Positions 49,360-58,500 of a DNA stretch of 64,000 nucleotides are shown here, in pieces. Location: NCBI GenBank assembly GCA_005799495.1, contig SYGP01000019.1, positions 1-64,000 on the forward strand. The letters are read 5' to 3'. Each line of letters begins with the position of its first letter. Within the stretch, counting starts at the first letter, position 1. The stretch is from Planctomycetia bacterium. GTDB lineage: Bacteria > Planctomycetota > Phycisphaerae > Phycisphaerales > SM1A02. A model generated the notes under the pieces. That model was given only the letters and a program-made list of their open reading frames with translations. It was not told the DNA's origin and ran no database searches. The position numbers and the translations under genes are program-made.

Positions 49360-51902
49360 CGCGCGTCCTTTCCTGCCGCTGATCGGCCTTTCCAGCTCTG
49401 TCGCCCGATGCGCGGTCCCGCGGGTGCAAACTTGGGCATTCGCAGCGCCACTGCGGTGACGGTCAGCCCACTCAATGGCATCAGGATTGCGGCGATCAGC
49501 GGTGAGATGAGTCCAAGTGCAGCAAGCGAGCCGCCGAGCAGGTTGTATGCAAGGCTGATGCCGAACTGCAGGTGGATGATGTGCATCGAGCGCGCAGAAC
49601 CATCCACGAGCGCTACCAACTGCCGCAGCCCAGACCCCGTGAGGGTGACATCCGCGAGGTCGAGTGTGGCGTGTGCCCCCTGTTGCACGGCGACTCCCAC
49701 ATCAGCCCCAGCCATCGCCGCGAGATCGTTCAAGCCGTCACCCACCATGATCACGGGCTTGCGTTCCAACTGCCGGACCAGTTCGAGCTTCTCTTCAGGA
49801 GAGCGACCGCCGAGCGTGCGGGAGGGCGGAATGCCGATGGCGGCCGCTGCGCGCCCGACGGTGGCCGGATCGTCGCCTGAAAGGAGCCACACCCGCCAAC
49901 CCCGCGCGGTCAATTGCCTCACCAATCCGCTTGCCTCGCTGCGGATCGGATCGCCAACGCCAAGCACGCACTCCAACTGTCCATCCACCGCAATCGCAAC
50001 GGGGGTCAGGCAGCGTGCGCGGACAGCTGCGATCCACTGCATGGCCGCGGGATGGGTGCGCGGCGCGGCCGCGGCAACGAACGCGGGCTTGCCGACGATG
50101 ATCTCACGCCCGTTGATGCAGCCGCGAATGCCCTGCCCTGGAGTTTCACGAACCTCGGTCGCCTCGTCGGACACACCACCCAGTGCAGTGATGGCGCGGG
50201 CGATCGGATGCGTACTGTACTGCTCCACCTTCGCTGCGAGCTGCAAGAAATGCTCCTCGCCGAATCGCTCAACCACGCTCATCCGGCCCGTGGTCACGGT
50301 CCCTGTCTTGTCGAGCACAATGCTTCCAGGTTGAGCGAGCCTCTCGATCACCGCGCCACTGCGGATGAGGAGTCCCGCGCGAGCGGCCTTTCCCAGCGAC
50401 GCGACCATCGTGAGCGGCGTGGCGAGTCCGAGCGCGCATGGGCAGGTCACCACGAGCATGGCGATCACGACTTCCAAGGCGCGGCTTGGATCGATGCGCC
50501 ACCAGACCACGCCGGTCATGGCGGCCACCGCGACCACGGCGAGCGTGAACCATCCCGCGATTCGATTCGCAAACAACACGATCGGTGCCCGTTCGCGGGC
50601 TGCCCGATCGACCAGTTCCGCGATGCGCGCAGCGCGAGTCGCGTCGCCTGCACGAGTGATCCGCATCTCGATCGGACTGCCGATCGTGCGCATCCCTGCG
50701 AGCACTTCATCGCCGCAGCTTGTCTTGACCGGCTCACTTTCCCCCGTGAGCAGCTGCCGATCGATGCGCGCGTGCGTCGACAGCAGCAGCCCATCGGCGG
50801 GCAGCGCCTCGCCCGCCGTCACACGCACCACATCCCCCGCCTGCAGCGCATCGACGGGCACTTCATCGCTGCCTCCATCCGCCCGCACGCGCCTTGCCCA
50901 TTTCGGCACCAGCGCGCACATCAACTCCAAATCATGGCGCGCATGTCGCTGCCTTCGAAACTCGATGAACCTGCCGACGAGCAGCAAGAACACCAACATC
51001 GAGACACTCTCGAGGTACACCCCTGATCGCCCGAGCGCCGTCATGATCACGCCCCCGCACAGTCCCGCCAGCAACGCGATCGCGATCGGCAGGTCCATGT
51101 GTGGCACGCGGGTTCGCAGCGCCAACAGGGCATTCCGAAGATAGATGCGGCCAGGCCAGAGGACCGAGAGTGCCGCGAGCGCCACACTGGTCCACTGCAA
51201 GGACTGCCGCGTGGAGTCATCCATCCACGCGAACTGCGCGCCGTACAACGCGAACGCGATCGCCATCACATTGCCTGAAATGGCTGCCGCAACGCCAAGG
51301 TCGATGAGCCAACGCTGATCCTGCGCGCGCCACGCGGCACGGTCGGACAGGTTTCCGATCGGGCGAACGGCATAACCGACCGACGCGATGCGATCCGCGA
51401 TGCCGCTGAGCGATGTGATGCTCGGAAGCCACTCAAGCGTGATCGTCCCGCGGCCGATGTCGACACGTGAACTGTGAAGTCCCGCATGCAAACGCGGCAG
51501 TGCCTCCAGCAGCCAGAGGCACGCGCCACACTTGATGCCATCGACGCGCAGTTCGCAGGTCGCGGTGTCTGCCTTGATCACCACATGCTTGGCCGCAAAG
51601 GCGTCGTGGTCGAGCCATCGGTGCGCCGAAGCGCTCGGGCGATTCGCGTGCGATTGCTCGGCCGCCTGCAATTCGTAGAAGGACCCAAGCCCGCACTCAT
51701 GCAACGAACGCCAGACCGCCTCGCATCCAGCGCAGCAGAAGCGCGGCTCTTCCGATGGTCGCTCGGCAGACGCCATCGGCTCGGTCGGCGAGGCTGGCAT
51801 CCAAGTACTCCCGATCCCCATTGGCAGGCCGCAGTGCGCACAGCAGGCGGTTGCCTTGGCGGTGCGGAGTGCATCCGCTGTCACAGGCGCTGCGATGCTC
51901 AT
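49356..51902 (-). CDS. ccoI: CcoI/FixI copper-exporting P-type ATPase
   Basis: 848 residues. Metal-binding N-terminus (CCAHCGLPM, FCCAGCEAVW and a heavy-metal domain with DGIKCGACLWLLEALPR), eight membrane helices with the ion motif VTCPCALGLATP, phosphorylation site LDKTGTVTTG, and hinge GDGLNDLAAMAGADVGVAV. It supplies copper to the periplasmic or membrane side for the binuclear centre of cbb3 oxidase. Overlaps CcoS and the SafE-like gene by 4 bases each, in the usual ccoGHIS order. Confidence 0.94.
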   Translation of the reverse strand: MSIAAPVTADALRTAKATACCAHCGLPMGIGSTWMPASPTEPMASAERPSEEPRFCCAGCEAVWRSLHECGLGSFYELQAAEQSHANRPSASAHRWLDHDAFAAKHVVIKADTATCELRVDGIKCGACLWLLEALPRLHAGLHSSRVDIGRGTITLEWLPSITSLSGIADRIASVGYAVRPIGNLSDRAAWRAQDQRWLIDLGVAAAISGNVMAIAFALYGAQFAWMDDSTRQSLQWTSVALAALSVLWPGRIYLRNALLALRTRVPHMDLPIAIALLAGLCGGVIMTALGRSGVYLESVSMLVFLLLVGRFIEFRRQRHARHDLELMCALVPKWARRVRADGGSDEVPVDALQAGDVVRVTAGEALPADGLLLSTHARIDRQLLTGESEPVKTSCGDEVLAGMRTIGSPIEMRITRAGDATRAARIAELVDRAARERAPIVLFANRIAGWFTLAVVAVAAMTGVVWWRIDPSRALEVVIAMLVVTCPCALGLATPLTMVASLGKAARAGLLIRSGAVIERLAQPGSIVLDKTGTVTTGRMSVVERFGEEHFLQLAAKVEQYSTHPIARAITALGGVSDEATEVRETPGQGIRGCINGREIIVGKPAFVAAAAPRTHPAAMQWIAAVRARCLTPVAIAVDGQLECVLGVGDPIRSEASGLVRQLTARGWRVWLLSGDDPATVGRAAAAIGIPPSRTLGGRSPEEKLELVRQLERKPVIMVGDGLNDLAAMAGADVGVAVQQGAHATLDLADVTLTGSGLRQLVALVDGSARSMHIIHLQFGISLAYNLLGGSLAALGLISPLIAAILMPLSGLTVTAVALRMPKFAPAGPRIGRQSWKGRSAAGKDAR

Positions 51903-52678
51903 GGCTCGCCGCCGCTTTCGGATGCATGACAGCAGGAAGGCGGATCCGATGCGATGGACTCAAGCGTCGCGGCCTGCGACGACATCCTTTCCACCGCTGC
52001 GGACACCGACTGCGCACTGGAGGCGCGCACCACCGCGGCGTGCGTTCCCACCGCCACCATCAGTGCGCCAGCGAGTCCGCTCATCCAGCGTCGATGGTTC
52101 GCTGGGATGGCAGCAACCGATGCACCGACGATGGCAAGCACCGGAACCGTGCCGAGCCAGAACGCCGCCATGACGAGCGCACCCGCGGCGGCAGATCCCG
52201 TGCCCGCTGCCACCACGGCGAACGCCCACAGCCAGCCGCACGGGAGCAGCGGCGTCGCGATTCCGACGAGAAGCGCGCGCCGCACTGGCGGCATGAGTGA
52301 TGCAGTGCGGTGCACTGCGACCACGGCCCGCTGCAGGAATGGTGGGACGTGGGATGAGCCGGTCGTGATGCCTGCCGCCGTGACAAGCATGGACAGACCG
52401 ACCGCGATCACTGCGACCCCAGCGGCAATGGCCGCTGCGCGCTGGATGCCGATGAATGCGCCGCCAGACTCGATGGCCGCACCCGTCGTTCCCGCGATCA
52501 CGCCGACCAAGATGTAGGACAGCAGGCGCGACAGGTGATACACGCTGCCTGCCCAGGCGCTGGCGCGTCCGCCGCACTGCCCCGCTCCACTGCAAAAGGC
52601 GGCAAGACCGCCACACATCCCTGCGCAGTGGGGACTGCCGACAAGGCTCGCGAGCAGCACGCTTGATGCCAGCACCAT
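51899..52678 (-). CDS. SafE/UreH-like membrane protein of the cbb3 assembly cluster
   Basis: 259 residues, about six membrane helices, with the family motif GSPHCAGMCGGLAAFCSG near the N-terminus and LVGIATPLLPCGWLWAFAVV in the second half, both containing the paired Cys or Pro-Cys seen in cytochrome-biogenesis SafE/DsbD-like proteins. Such genes sit between ccoH and ccoI or after ccoS in many cbb3 clusters and probably help copper handling. Stop and start overlap both neighbours. A final Ser/Cys-rich tail (SCCHASESGGEP) could bind metal. Confidence 0.82.
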   Translation of the reverse strand: MVLASSVLLASLVGSPHCAGMCGGLAAFCSGAGQCGGRASAWAGSVYHLSRLLSYILVGVIAGTTGAAIESGGAFIGIQRAAAIAAGVAVIAVGLSMLVTAAGITTGSSHVPPFLQRAVVAVHRTASLMPPVRRALLVGIATPLLPCGWLWAFAVVAAGTGSAAAGALVMAAFWLGTVPVLAIVGASVAAIPANHRRWMSGLAGALMVAVGTHAAVVRASSAQSVSAAVERMSSQAATLESIASDPPSCCHASESGGEP

Positions 52679-53202
52679 CACGGCGGCACCTCCGACTGTG
52701 TTGGCGCCATCCACACGCTGCGCCGCACACGATCGACATAGGTGTGCCCGTTCCATTCGACCCTCATGCGCAGTTCCCAAAGTCCCCCGTCGCGCAGCGC
52801 GATGGATGCGCCGTAGCGGCCCGCCGCGCCTTCCAGCAGCGTGGCATGCACTCGTGCGTCGGCGCAGCGGATCGGGATGACCTCGACCTCCACTTGCGCA
52901 CCCTCGATCGGCACGGCGTGCTTGTCGGCAACCGCAACCTGCACATGCGCGCCCGCGCCACCAGGCAACGGAACGACTTCGGGTGTGAGAACCCACCGCA
53001 GCACGCCATTGTGCGCCTGTTGCTCCTTCCAGGCGTCCCACAACATGCCGCGGCGGTAACTGTCGGGCTCGCTCGCGCCTCCGCCCGCATCGCGGAGCGC
53101 GAGCGAGACGGCGATGGCCGCGCTCGACACCGTCGCAAGCAGCAGCGCAGGCGGCACGAAAGCCCATCGACATTCCCAGAGGTTGGTTCGCTGGGACTTC
53201 AT
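52678..53202 (-). CDS. ccoH: CcoH/FixH-like cbb3 oxidase assembly protein
   Basis: 174 residues. One N-terminal membrane helix (WAFVPPALLLATVSSAAIAVSL) and a beta-rich periplasmic domain with DSYRRGMLWDAWKEQQA, PGGAGAHVQVAVADK and GGLWELRMRVEWNGHTYVDR. The pattern is FixH. It overlaps ccoG by 4 bases and the SafE-like gene by one. FixH proteins aid assembly or stability of the oxidase. Confidence 0.85.
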   Translation of the reverse strand: MKSQRTNLWECRWAFVPPALLLATVSSAAIAVSLALRDAGGGASEPDSYRRGMLWDAWKEQQAHNGVLRWVLTPEVVPLPGGAGAHVQVAVADKHAVPIEGAQVEVEVIPIRCADARVHATLLEGAAGRYGASIALRDGGLWELRMRVEWNGHTYVDRVRRSVWMAPTQSEVPP

Positions 53203-54584
53203 TGCGCATTGCCCAAGGGGGAAAGGGAAAACGGGCCCGCCAGCGTGATGGGCGCCTGCCAGTGCGCGCCATCCGATGCTTCGATTTGGAGTGCGCCGCC
53301 GCGGCGTCCGCCGACGAATCCGCGATCAGGTGAACGCACATCAACATCGACGGTGATGGCGGTCCCCTGCACGACGCGCACGGGCCGCGGACCACCGACC
53401 AGTTCGACATCGCCGACTCCCGCGAGCATGAAGTCGCTTCCCTCGTGTGAGCGGTTCTCGATCAACATTCGAATGGGGCATTGAATGAACCCATCTGCAG
53501 TGGTCAGGAAGTTCGCCCCCACGATCCGCTCCTGCTCCAGCAAGACAGGAACGCGCCCGAGGAGCAGCACAACGAGCGCCGAAACGATCGCCGCGAGCAG
53601 CATCGGGTAGAGGATCACGCGCGGGCGAATGCCACGGCGCTTCGTTCGTGCCATGGCGTTCTGGCTGGCGTACCGAATGAGTCCCGTCGGCTGCCGTATC
53701 TGCCGCATCACCGCATCGCATGCATCGATGCACTGCGCGCAGTGGATGCACTCGAGTTGCAGTCCGTCGCGAATGTCAATGCCCGTTGGGCACACCTGCG
53801 TGCAGATCTGGCAGTCCACGCATGATCCCGGTTGCCCCCCGCGTCGTGCGCGCGGTTCGCCGCGGCTTGCGTCGTAACTGACGATCAATGAGTCACGATC
53901 AAGGAGCACACTCTGCATACGCCCATAAGGGCACACGAGCGTGCACAGCTGCTCACGGAAGAAGACGAAGTCGAAGAGCATCAGTGCTGTCGTCGCGGCA
54001 AAGATGCCGAACGCTGCCGGATGCTCGGATGGACTTCGAACGGTCCACTGCATCAACTGGTCTGTCCCGACGAAGTACGCGAGGAAGGTGTTGGCCAAGT
54101 GCGCGCTCAGCAGCAGATACACGGCATAGAGCGCTCCTCGGCGCCAGAGCGGCGTGCGTGTGCGCCGCGTGCTCCCGCGCCGCCCAAGGATGAACCTCTC
54201 GAGTGGGCGGTAGACGAACTCCAGATACACCGTTTGGGGACATGCCCATCCGCACCAGACTCGCCCGAACAGCGCGGTGACGAGAAAGATCGTCACGAAG
54301 ATCGACAGCATCAGCAGTGCGAGCAGGAGCGTCTCCGTGGGTCGGAAGGTCGATCCGAAGAAGGTGAACTGCCTCGCCATCACATTCAGCAGCACGGGCG
54401 GCTTGCCGTTGATGCGAATCCACGGAAGTGCGGTGAAGAGCAGGATCAAGACAACCGCAACCGCAAGCCTGCGACGCCAGAATCGCCCTTGGCTGACGCG
54501 CGGCTCGAGCCAGCGCCGCGATCCATCGGCATTGAGCGTCGAAAGGACGCGCTCGTCGAGTTGCGGGAGCGAGATGTTCGTCAT
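53199..54584 (-). CDS. ccoG: CcoG/FixG ferredoxin-like membrane protein for cbb3 assembly
   Basis: 461 residues. Several membrane helices, with GRVWCGWACPQTVYLEFVYR and CTLVCPYGRMQSVLLDRDS, and two 4Fe-4S motifs (CVDCQICTQVCPTGID and CIHCAQCIDACD), then a periplasmic C-terminal domain. CcoG acts as a cupric reductase in Rhodobacter. It is complete and of usual length. It starts 4 bases upstream of the ccoP end, in the standard order. Confidence 0.93.
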   Translation of the reverse strand: MTNISLPQLDERVLSTLNADGSRRWLEPRVSQGRFWRRRLAVAVVLILLFTALPWIRINGKPPVLLNVMARQFTFFGSTFRPTETLLLALLMLSIFVTIFLVTALFGRVWCGWACPQTVYLEFVYRPLERFILGRRGSTRRTRTPLWRRGALYAVYLLLSAHLANTFLAYFVGTDQLMQWTVRSPSEHPAAFGIFAATTALMLFDFVFFREQLCTLVCPYGRMQSVLLDRDSLIVSYDASRGEPRARRGGQPGSCVDCQICTQVCPTGIDIRDGLQLECIHCAQCIDACDAVMRQIRQPTGLIRYASQNAMARTKRRGIRPRVILYPMLLAAIVSALVVLLLGRVPVLLEQERIVGANFLTTADGFIQCPIRMLIENRSHEGSDFMLAGVGDVELVGGPRPVRVVQGTAITVDVDVRSPDRGFVGGRRGGALQIEASDGAHWQAPITLAGPFSLSPLGNAQ

Positions 54585-54587
54585 CTC

Positions 54588-55217
54588 TCACTCCTTCGCC
54601 GTTTGCTCTGCGGCTGGCAGGGTCCACGCAGCGATGGTGTTTCCCTGTGGGGCCTTCGGAGCAGACGGCGTGCTGCCGCGCAAGTGCGCCACATACGCCG
54701 CGAGCAGGACGCGCTGGGACTCAGTGAAGCGTTTGTCCCATGCAGGCATGCCTCGCTGCGGAACCCCTGCCGATATCACGGGGAACAGGTCGGCGACTGT
54801 CTTCACATTGATCCACTCGTCGTCGCAGAGATTCGGGCCCGTCAATCCACCGCCGTCCTTCGCGTGGCAGACCGCGCAGTTCGCGCCGAAGAGCCCTGAT
54901 GCCGCCTGCATCATGCGCGGGTCGGCAATCAATCGTGCGATGACGGCTGGCTCTGGCTTGAGTTCTCCAAGCCGCTCAGCCTGCACCTGCCAGTGCGCGC
55001 TGACATCTGCGTCGTAATCGGTGGCCGCGTTCGGTCCCGCGCCGAACATGTAGTACATCGCATACAGGCAGGAGTAGGCGATGGTTGCCCAGAAGGACCA
55101 TGTCCACCAGGCTGGCATGGGATTGTCGAACTCGCGGATGCCGTCAGCGTCGTGTGCGAGCAGCAGTGCTTCTTCGGCGGGGTTTCGGGTCGGGTCGTGT
55201 GATCGTTCATGGTTCAT
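54588..55217 (-). CDS. ccoP: cbb3 oxidase subunit CcoP, monoheme form
   Basis: 209 residues. N-terminal DNPMPAWWTWSFWATIAYSC is the CcoP signature and membrane helix; a periplasmic region has one c-type heme motif, CAVCH, followed by GPNLCDDEWI and GMPAWDKRFTESQRVLLAAY with the axial Met. Typical CcoP has two CxxCH hemes and about 290-300 residues; this one is short and has only one. It overlaps ccoQ by 4 bases. Confidence 0.9.
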   Translation of the reverse strand: MNHERSHDPTRNPAEEALLLAHDADGIREFDNPMPAWWTWSFWATIAYSCLYAMYYMFGAGPNAATDYDADVSAHWQVQAERLGELKPEPAVIARLIADPRMMQAASGLFGANCAVCHAKDGGGLTGPNLCDDEWINVKTVADLFPVISAGVPQRGMPAWDKRFTESQRVLLAAYVAHLRGSTPSAPKAPQGNTIAAWTLPAAEQTAKE

Positions 55218-55411
55218 GACTGTTCCTTGTCGCTTGCCTCAGATCGATGGGAGTGATGTGGACGAGATGGCTCGTCGGATTGCAGCGGGAGTTGTGCATC
55301 GCGTTGCCACGCGGAGCGCGGCACCAGCACGAACACCCAGATCATCAGTCCGATGAATGCACTCGCTGCAAGCAACAGGCTGATGACCGACGCCGATGCA
55401 ATCAGGATCAT
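55214..55411 (-). CDS. ccoQ: cbb3 oxidase small subunit CcoQ
   Basis: 65 residues. One membrane helix (SLLLAASAFIGLMIWVFVLV) then PRSAWQRDAQLPL and a charged tail. The short size, helix and position between ccoNO and ccoP identify CcoQ/FixQ; sequence conservation in this family is weak. Overlaps ccoNO by 4 bases. Confidence 0.8.
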   Translation of the reverse strand: MILIASASVISLLLAASAFIGLMIWVFVLVPRSAWQRDAQLPLQSDEPSRPHHSHRSEASDKEQS

Positions 55412-57687
55412 GGATGCTTCCCCCCGTCAGCGAGTGCTGGCTGCGCAACAGGACGATGGAGGTCGGTGCCGAGCCGCTGCATGTATGCCACCAGCGCAAC
55501 GATGCGCCTTTCGCGCAGCCCCTCGACCCCCTGCGCCGAACCGTTCTCGGTGATCAGTTGTCGCTCGATTGCCAGCGCTTGTGTCCGTGCATGGTTCGCG
55601 GCATCTGCGATCTCCTCCTCGCGGTAGGGAACGCCGACTCCCTGCAGCGCGCGCATCGCCGGCATCGCGGATGCCTCGTTGAGCGGCTGTTCGTAGAGAT
55701 GCGGATACGGCGGCATGATCGATCCGGCACTGGTGCTCTCAGGATTGAGGAAGTGGCGAACATGCCAGAGGGCGCTCGGATTCCGCACGCCCTCGCGTGC
55801 GAGGTCGGGACCGATGCGACGACTGCCCCAGAGGAAGGGATGGTCGAACACGCTCTCGCCAGGCTTCGAATACTCGCCGTAGCGTTCGGTTTCGGCGACC
55901 AACGGCCGCACCATCTGGGAGTGGCAGTTCACGCAGCCCTCGGCGACGTAGATGTCCCGCCCAATGCACTCCAATGGCGTGAGCGGCATCACGCTGGCGA
56001 TTCGGGGAATGTCGCTTCGGATGGTGAACATCGGGATCGCCTCGAAGAGCGTGGCAACGATCACGGCGATCACCACCCACACCGTGAAGACCATCGGGAT
56101 CGCCTCGAGGTTGCGATGCCAGCCAAGCGAACAGAATCGCCAGATGGGGTGCGCGATGTCCACCACCACACCGGTTGGCAATCCCGACGGGGGCGATGGG
56201 TCAGGCGTCCAATTGCGTTTCAGCGGCGCTGCTGCGTACACCGGCACTTCGTATCGGGCAGGTCGAGCGCGCCACGTCATCAGGAGATTCACGCAGCAAA
56301 GCACCGCCGAAACCAAGTACAGGGATCCACCGATGGTCCGCATCCAGTACAGCGGCATCAACTTCGTCACCGTCGAGAGGAAGTCGTATTGCAGCACGCC
56401 GTCATCGTTGAACGCTCGCCAATTGAGCCCCTGCGTGAGCCCCGCCGCGTAGATAGGCACGATGTAAAGCACAATGCCGATGGTCGCGAGCCAGAAGTGG
56501 AGATTCACCCAGGCGGGTCGGGCAATGGGCGCTTGCAAGAGCCTCGGCGCGAGCCAATACACCATGCCAAACACCATGAAGCCGACCCAGCCAAGCGCCC
56601 CCGCGTGCACATGCGCGATGGTCCAGTCGGTGTAGTGGCTCAGTGCATTCACGCTCTTCACGCTCAGGAGCGGACCTTCAAAGGTGCTCATGCCGTAAAA
56701 GGTGATGCCGAGCACGAAGAACTTGAGGACTGGATCGGTGGTGACCCTGTTCCATGCTCCGCGCAGCGTCAAGAGCCCATTGATCATTCCTCCCCACGAC
56801 GGCATCCACAGCATGACGCTGAACAGCATGCCGAGCGTGCTGGCCCACTCGGGCACCGCTGTGTAGTGCAGATGATGCGGTCCCGCCCAGATGTACACGA
56901 ACACCAGGCTCCAGAAGTGCACGATCGACAGCCGGTAGCTGAAGACCGGGCGTTCCGCTGCTTTGGGCAGGAAGTAGTACATCAGCCCGAGGAATGGCGT
57001 CGTGAGGAAGAATGCAACTGCGTTGTGTCCGTACCACCACTGCATGAATGCATCCTGACTGCCCGCATAGATGGAGTAGCTCTTGGTCCAGCCGCTTGGC
57101 ATCGCCAGGTTGTTGAAGATGTAGAGCACCGCAATCGCGATGACCGTGGCGATGTAGAACCAGATCGCGACATAGAGGTGGCGCTCGCGTCGCCTCGCGA
57201 TCGTGCCGAAGAAGTTCACCGCGAACACGACCCACACCAACACGACGGCGATGTCGATCGGCCACTCCAGCTCCGCGTACTCCTTCGCCTGGGTCCAACC
57301 GAGTGGAAGCGAGATGGCCGCCGCGACGATGATCGCCTGCCATCCCCAGAAGTGCACGCGACTGAGCAGGTCGCTGAACATTCGCGCCTTGAGGAGCCGC
57401 TGCGACGAGTAGTAGACCGCTGCGAAGATGGCGTTGCCGGCGAAGGCGAAGATCACCGCGTTGGTGTGCAGCGGACGGAGCCGACCAAAGCTCAACCACT
57501 CCGCCGGGTTGGCCTTGGGATAGGTGAGTTGGAACGCGATGAGAACTCCCACCAACATGCCGACCACGCCCCAAAGCAAGGTCGCGCCAACGAACTTGCG
57601 GACGATGTCGTCGTCGTAACTGAAACGGTCGAGGAGAATTGGGGCTGCCGTTGGATCGCTGGGACCTGGCTGATTCGCTGAAACCAT
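55408..57687 (-). CDS. ccoNO: Fused cbb3 oxidase catalytic and cytochrome c subunits (CcoNO)
   Basis: 759 residues in one frame: CcoN from 1 to about 500, CcoO from about 520. CcoN has the heme and Cu-binding His segments RPLHTNAVIFAFAGNAIF, WWYGHNAVAFFLTTPFLGLM, WAGPHHLHYTAVPEW and HYTDWTIAHVHAGALGW. CcoO has one membrane helix (IPMVFTVWVVIAVIVATLF) and heme motif CVNCHSQM, with RIGPDLAREG and the axial Met in GSIMPPYPHL. Fused NO subunits are known in planctomycetes and Bacteroidetes. Start at 57687 has AGGTAGG upstream. It is the first gene of the operon and is divergent from an Rrf2 regulator. Confidence 0.94.
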   Translation of the reverse strand: MVSANQPGPSDPTAAPILLDRFSYDDDIVRKFVGATLLWGVVGMLVGVLIAFQLTYPKANPAEWLSFGRLRPLHTNAVIFAFAGNAIFAAVYYSSQRLLKARMFSDLLSRVHFWGWQAIIVAAAISLPLGWTQAKEYAELEWPIDIAVVLVWVVFAVNFFGTIARRRERHLYVAIWFYIATVIAIAVLYIFNNLAMPSGWTKSYSIYAGSQDAFMQWWYGHNAVAFFLTTPFLGLMYYFLPKAAERPVFSYRLSIVHFWSLVFVYIWAGPHHLHYTAVPEWASTLGMLFSVMLWMPSWGGMINGLLTLRGAWNRVTTDPVLKFFVLGITFYGMSTFEGPLLSVKSVNALSHYTDWTIAHVHAGALGWVGFMVFGMVYWLAPRLLQAPIARPAWVNLHFWLATIGIVLYIVPIYAAGLTQGLNWRAFNDDGVLQYDFLSTVTKLMPLYWMRTIGGSLYLVSAVLCCVNLLMTWRARPARYEVPVYAAAPLKRNWTPDPSPPSGLPTGVVVDIAHPIWRFCSLGWHRNLEAIPMVFTVWVVIAVIVATLFEAIPMFTIRSDIPRIASVMPLTPLECIGRDIYVAEGCVNCHSQMVRPLVAETERYGEYSKPGESVFDHPFLWGSRRIGPDLAREGVRNPSALWHVRHFLNPESTSAGSIMPPYPHLYEQPLNEASAMPAMRALQGVGVPYREEEIADAANHARTQALAIERQLITENGSAQGVEGLRERRIVALVAYMQRLGTDLHRPVAQPALADGGKHP

Positions 57688-57755
57688 GATTTGCCTACCT
57701 GTGTTTCTGTGATTTGGAAGCTCAAAAAAGTGGATTGGGGGAAAGAACGACCATA

Positions 57756-57811
57756 TTGACGCGAAACGAACTCGGAGTATTATATCAGTGATTCTGAGAT
57801 TGCAATTCTCA
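57756..57811. promoter_or_regulatory. Divergent promoter region with inverted repeat between ccoNO and the Rrf2 gene
   Basis: On the plus strand TTGACG (57756-57761) and TATTAT (57778-57783) are spaced 16 bases, a good sigma-70-like promoter for the Rrf2 gene. On the minus strand a perfect TATAAT (57784 to 57779) can serve ccoNO. TGAGA (57795-57799) and TCTCA (57807-57811) are a perfect inverted repeat around TTGCAAT. The repeat would cover the start of one transcript and the -35 area of the other, so one regulator could control both. Confidence 0.6.
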
Positions 57812-57842
57812 ATCCACGCGCAGAGAGGACAAATCCCCCGAG

Positions 57843-58337
57843 ATGTATGGAAAACAAACAGAGCGAGCGATTGGCGCGCTGAGCCGCTTGGCGGAAGTGT
57901 GGGACGGCGGGAAAACGCGGCTGTCGGCGACTGACATCGCTCATCAGCGCGGGCTCCCAGCCCCCATGGTGGCAAAGATCCTGTCGACTCTTTCGCAGGC
58001 GGGCTTGGTTGTTGGTTCGCCGGGGCCCGGTGGTGGATACGCCCTCGCGCGTGCCCCAAGCGAAATCACCCTCAAGTCCGTTCATCAGATCTTTGAACGG
58101 GAGGAACGCACGCACAATTGCCCCTTTGGAGGCGGCGTGTGCGGGGTCGGCGAACCGTGTGCCCTGCACCATCGCCTTGTGGAGATGCAGCAGGACATTA
58201 CGAGCTTTTTGACCACGACCACCCTCGAGTGCTTTCGGGAAGCGGCGCAGGTGCGCGGGCTCACGCCAACTCCGCGAACTGTGCAGGTGACGACCCCGCG
58301 CGAGAGTTATCGCGCCCCAGACCGCGGAAGGAACTGA
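57843..58337 (+). CDS. Rrf2-family transcriptional regulator
   Basis: 164 residues. Winged-helix N-terminus (ERAIGALSRLAEVW, then LSATDIAHQRGLPAPMVAKI, LSQAGLVVGSPGPGGGYALA) and three Cys in CPFGGGVCGVGEPCALH, the spacing used by Rrf2 proteins such as NsrR and IscR to hold an Fe-S cluster. It should sense redox, nitric oxide or iron-sulfur status and control the divergent cbb3 operon. The shared promoter region holds a fitting inverted repeat. Confidence 0.9.
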   Translation: MYGKQTERAIGALSRLAEVWDGGKTRLSATDIAHQRGLPAPMVAKILSTLSQAGLVVGSPGPGGGYALARAPSEITLKSVHQIFEREERTHNCPFGGGVCGVGEPCALHHRLVEMQQDITSFLTTTTLECFREAAQVRGLTPTPRTVQVTTPRESYRAPDRGRN

Positions 58338-58500
58338 CCTAACCCGAGATCTGGATGGGGTCATTGGGTTGGACGGGGCACGGTTCGTTTCTTTGCGAGC
58401 CCAAAACACACTTTTCTTCATTGCGGATAGGTTGTCGCTCATGCGATTCCAAACTTGCGGAAGAGCTGAAACTCGCACTTTCTGGCGACTCGGCAGCCGA

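Noticed and set aside
55396-57681. A 761-codon plus-strand open frame opposite ccoNO
   Set aside because: It mirrors the ccoNO gene, has a His/Arg/Asp-rich composition unlike real proteins, and shows no motif. High GC makes such antisense frames common.
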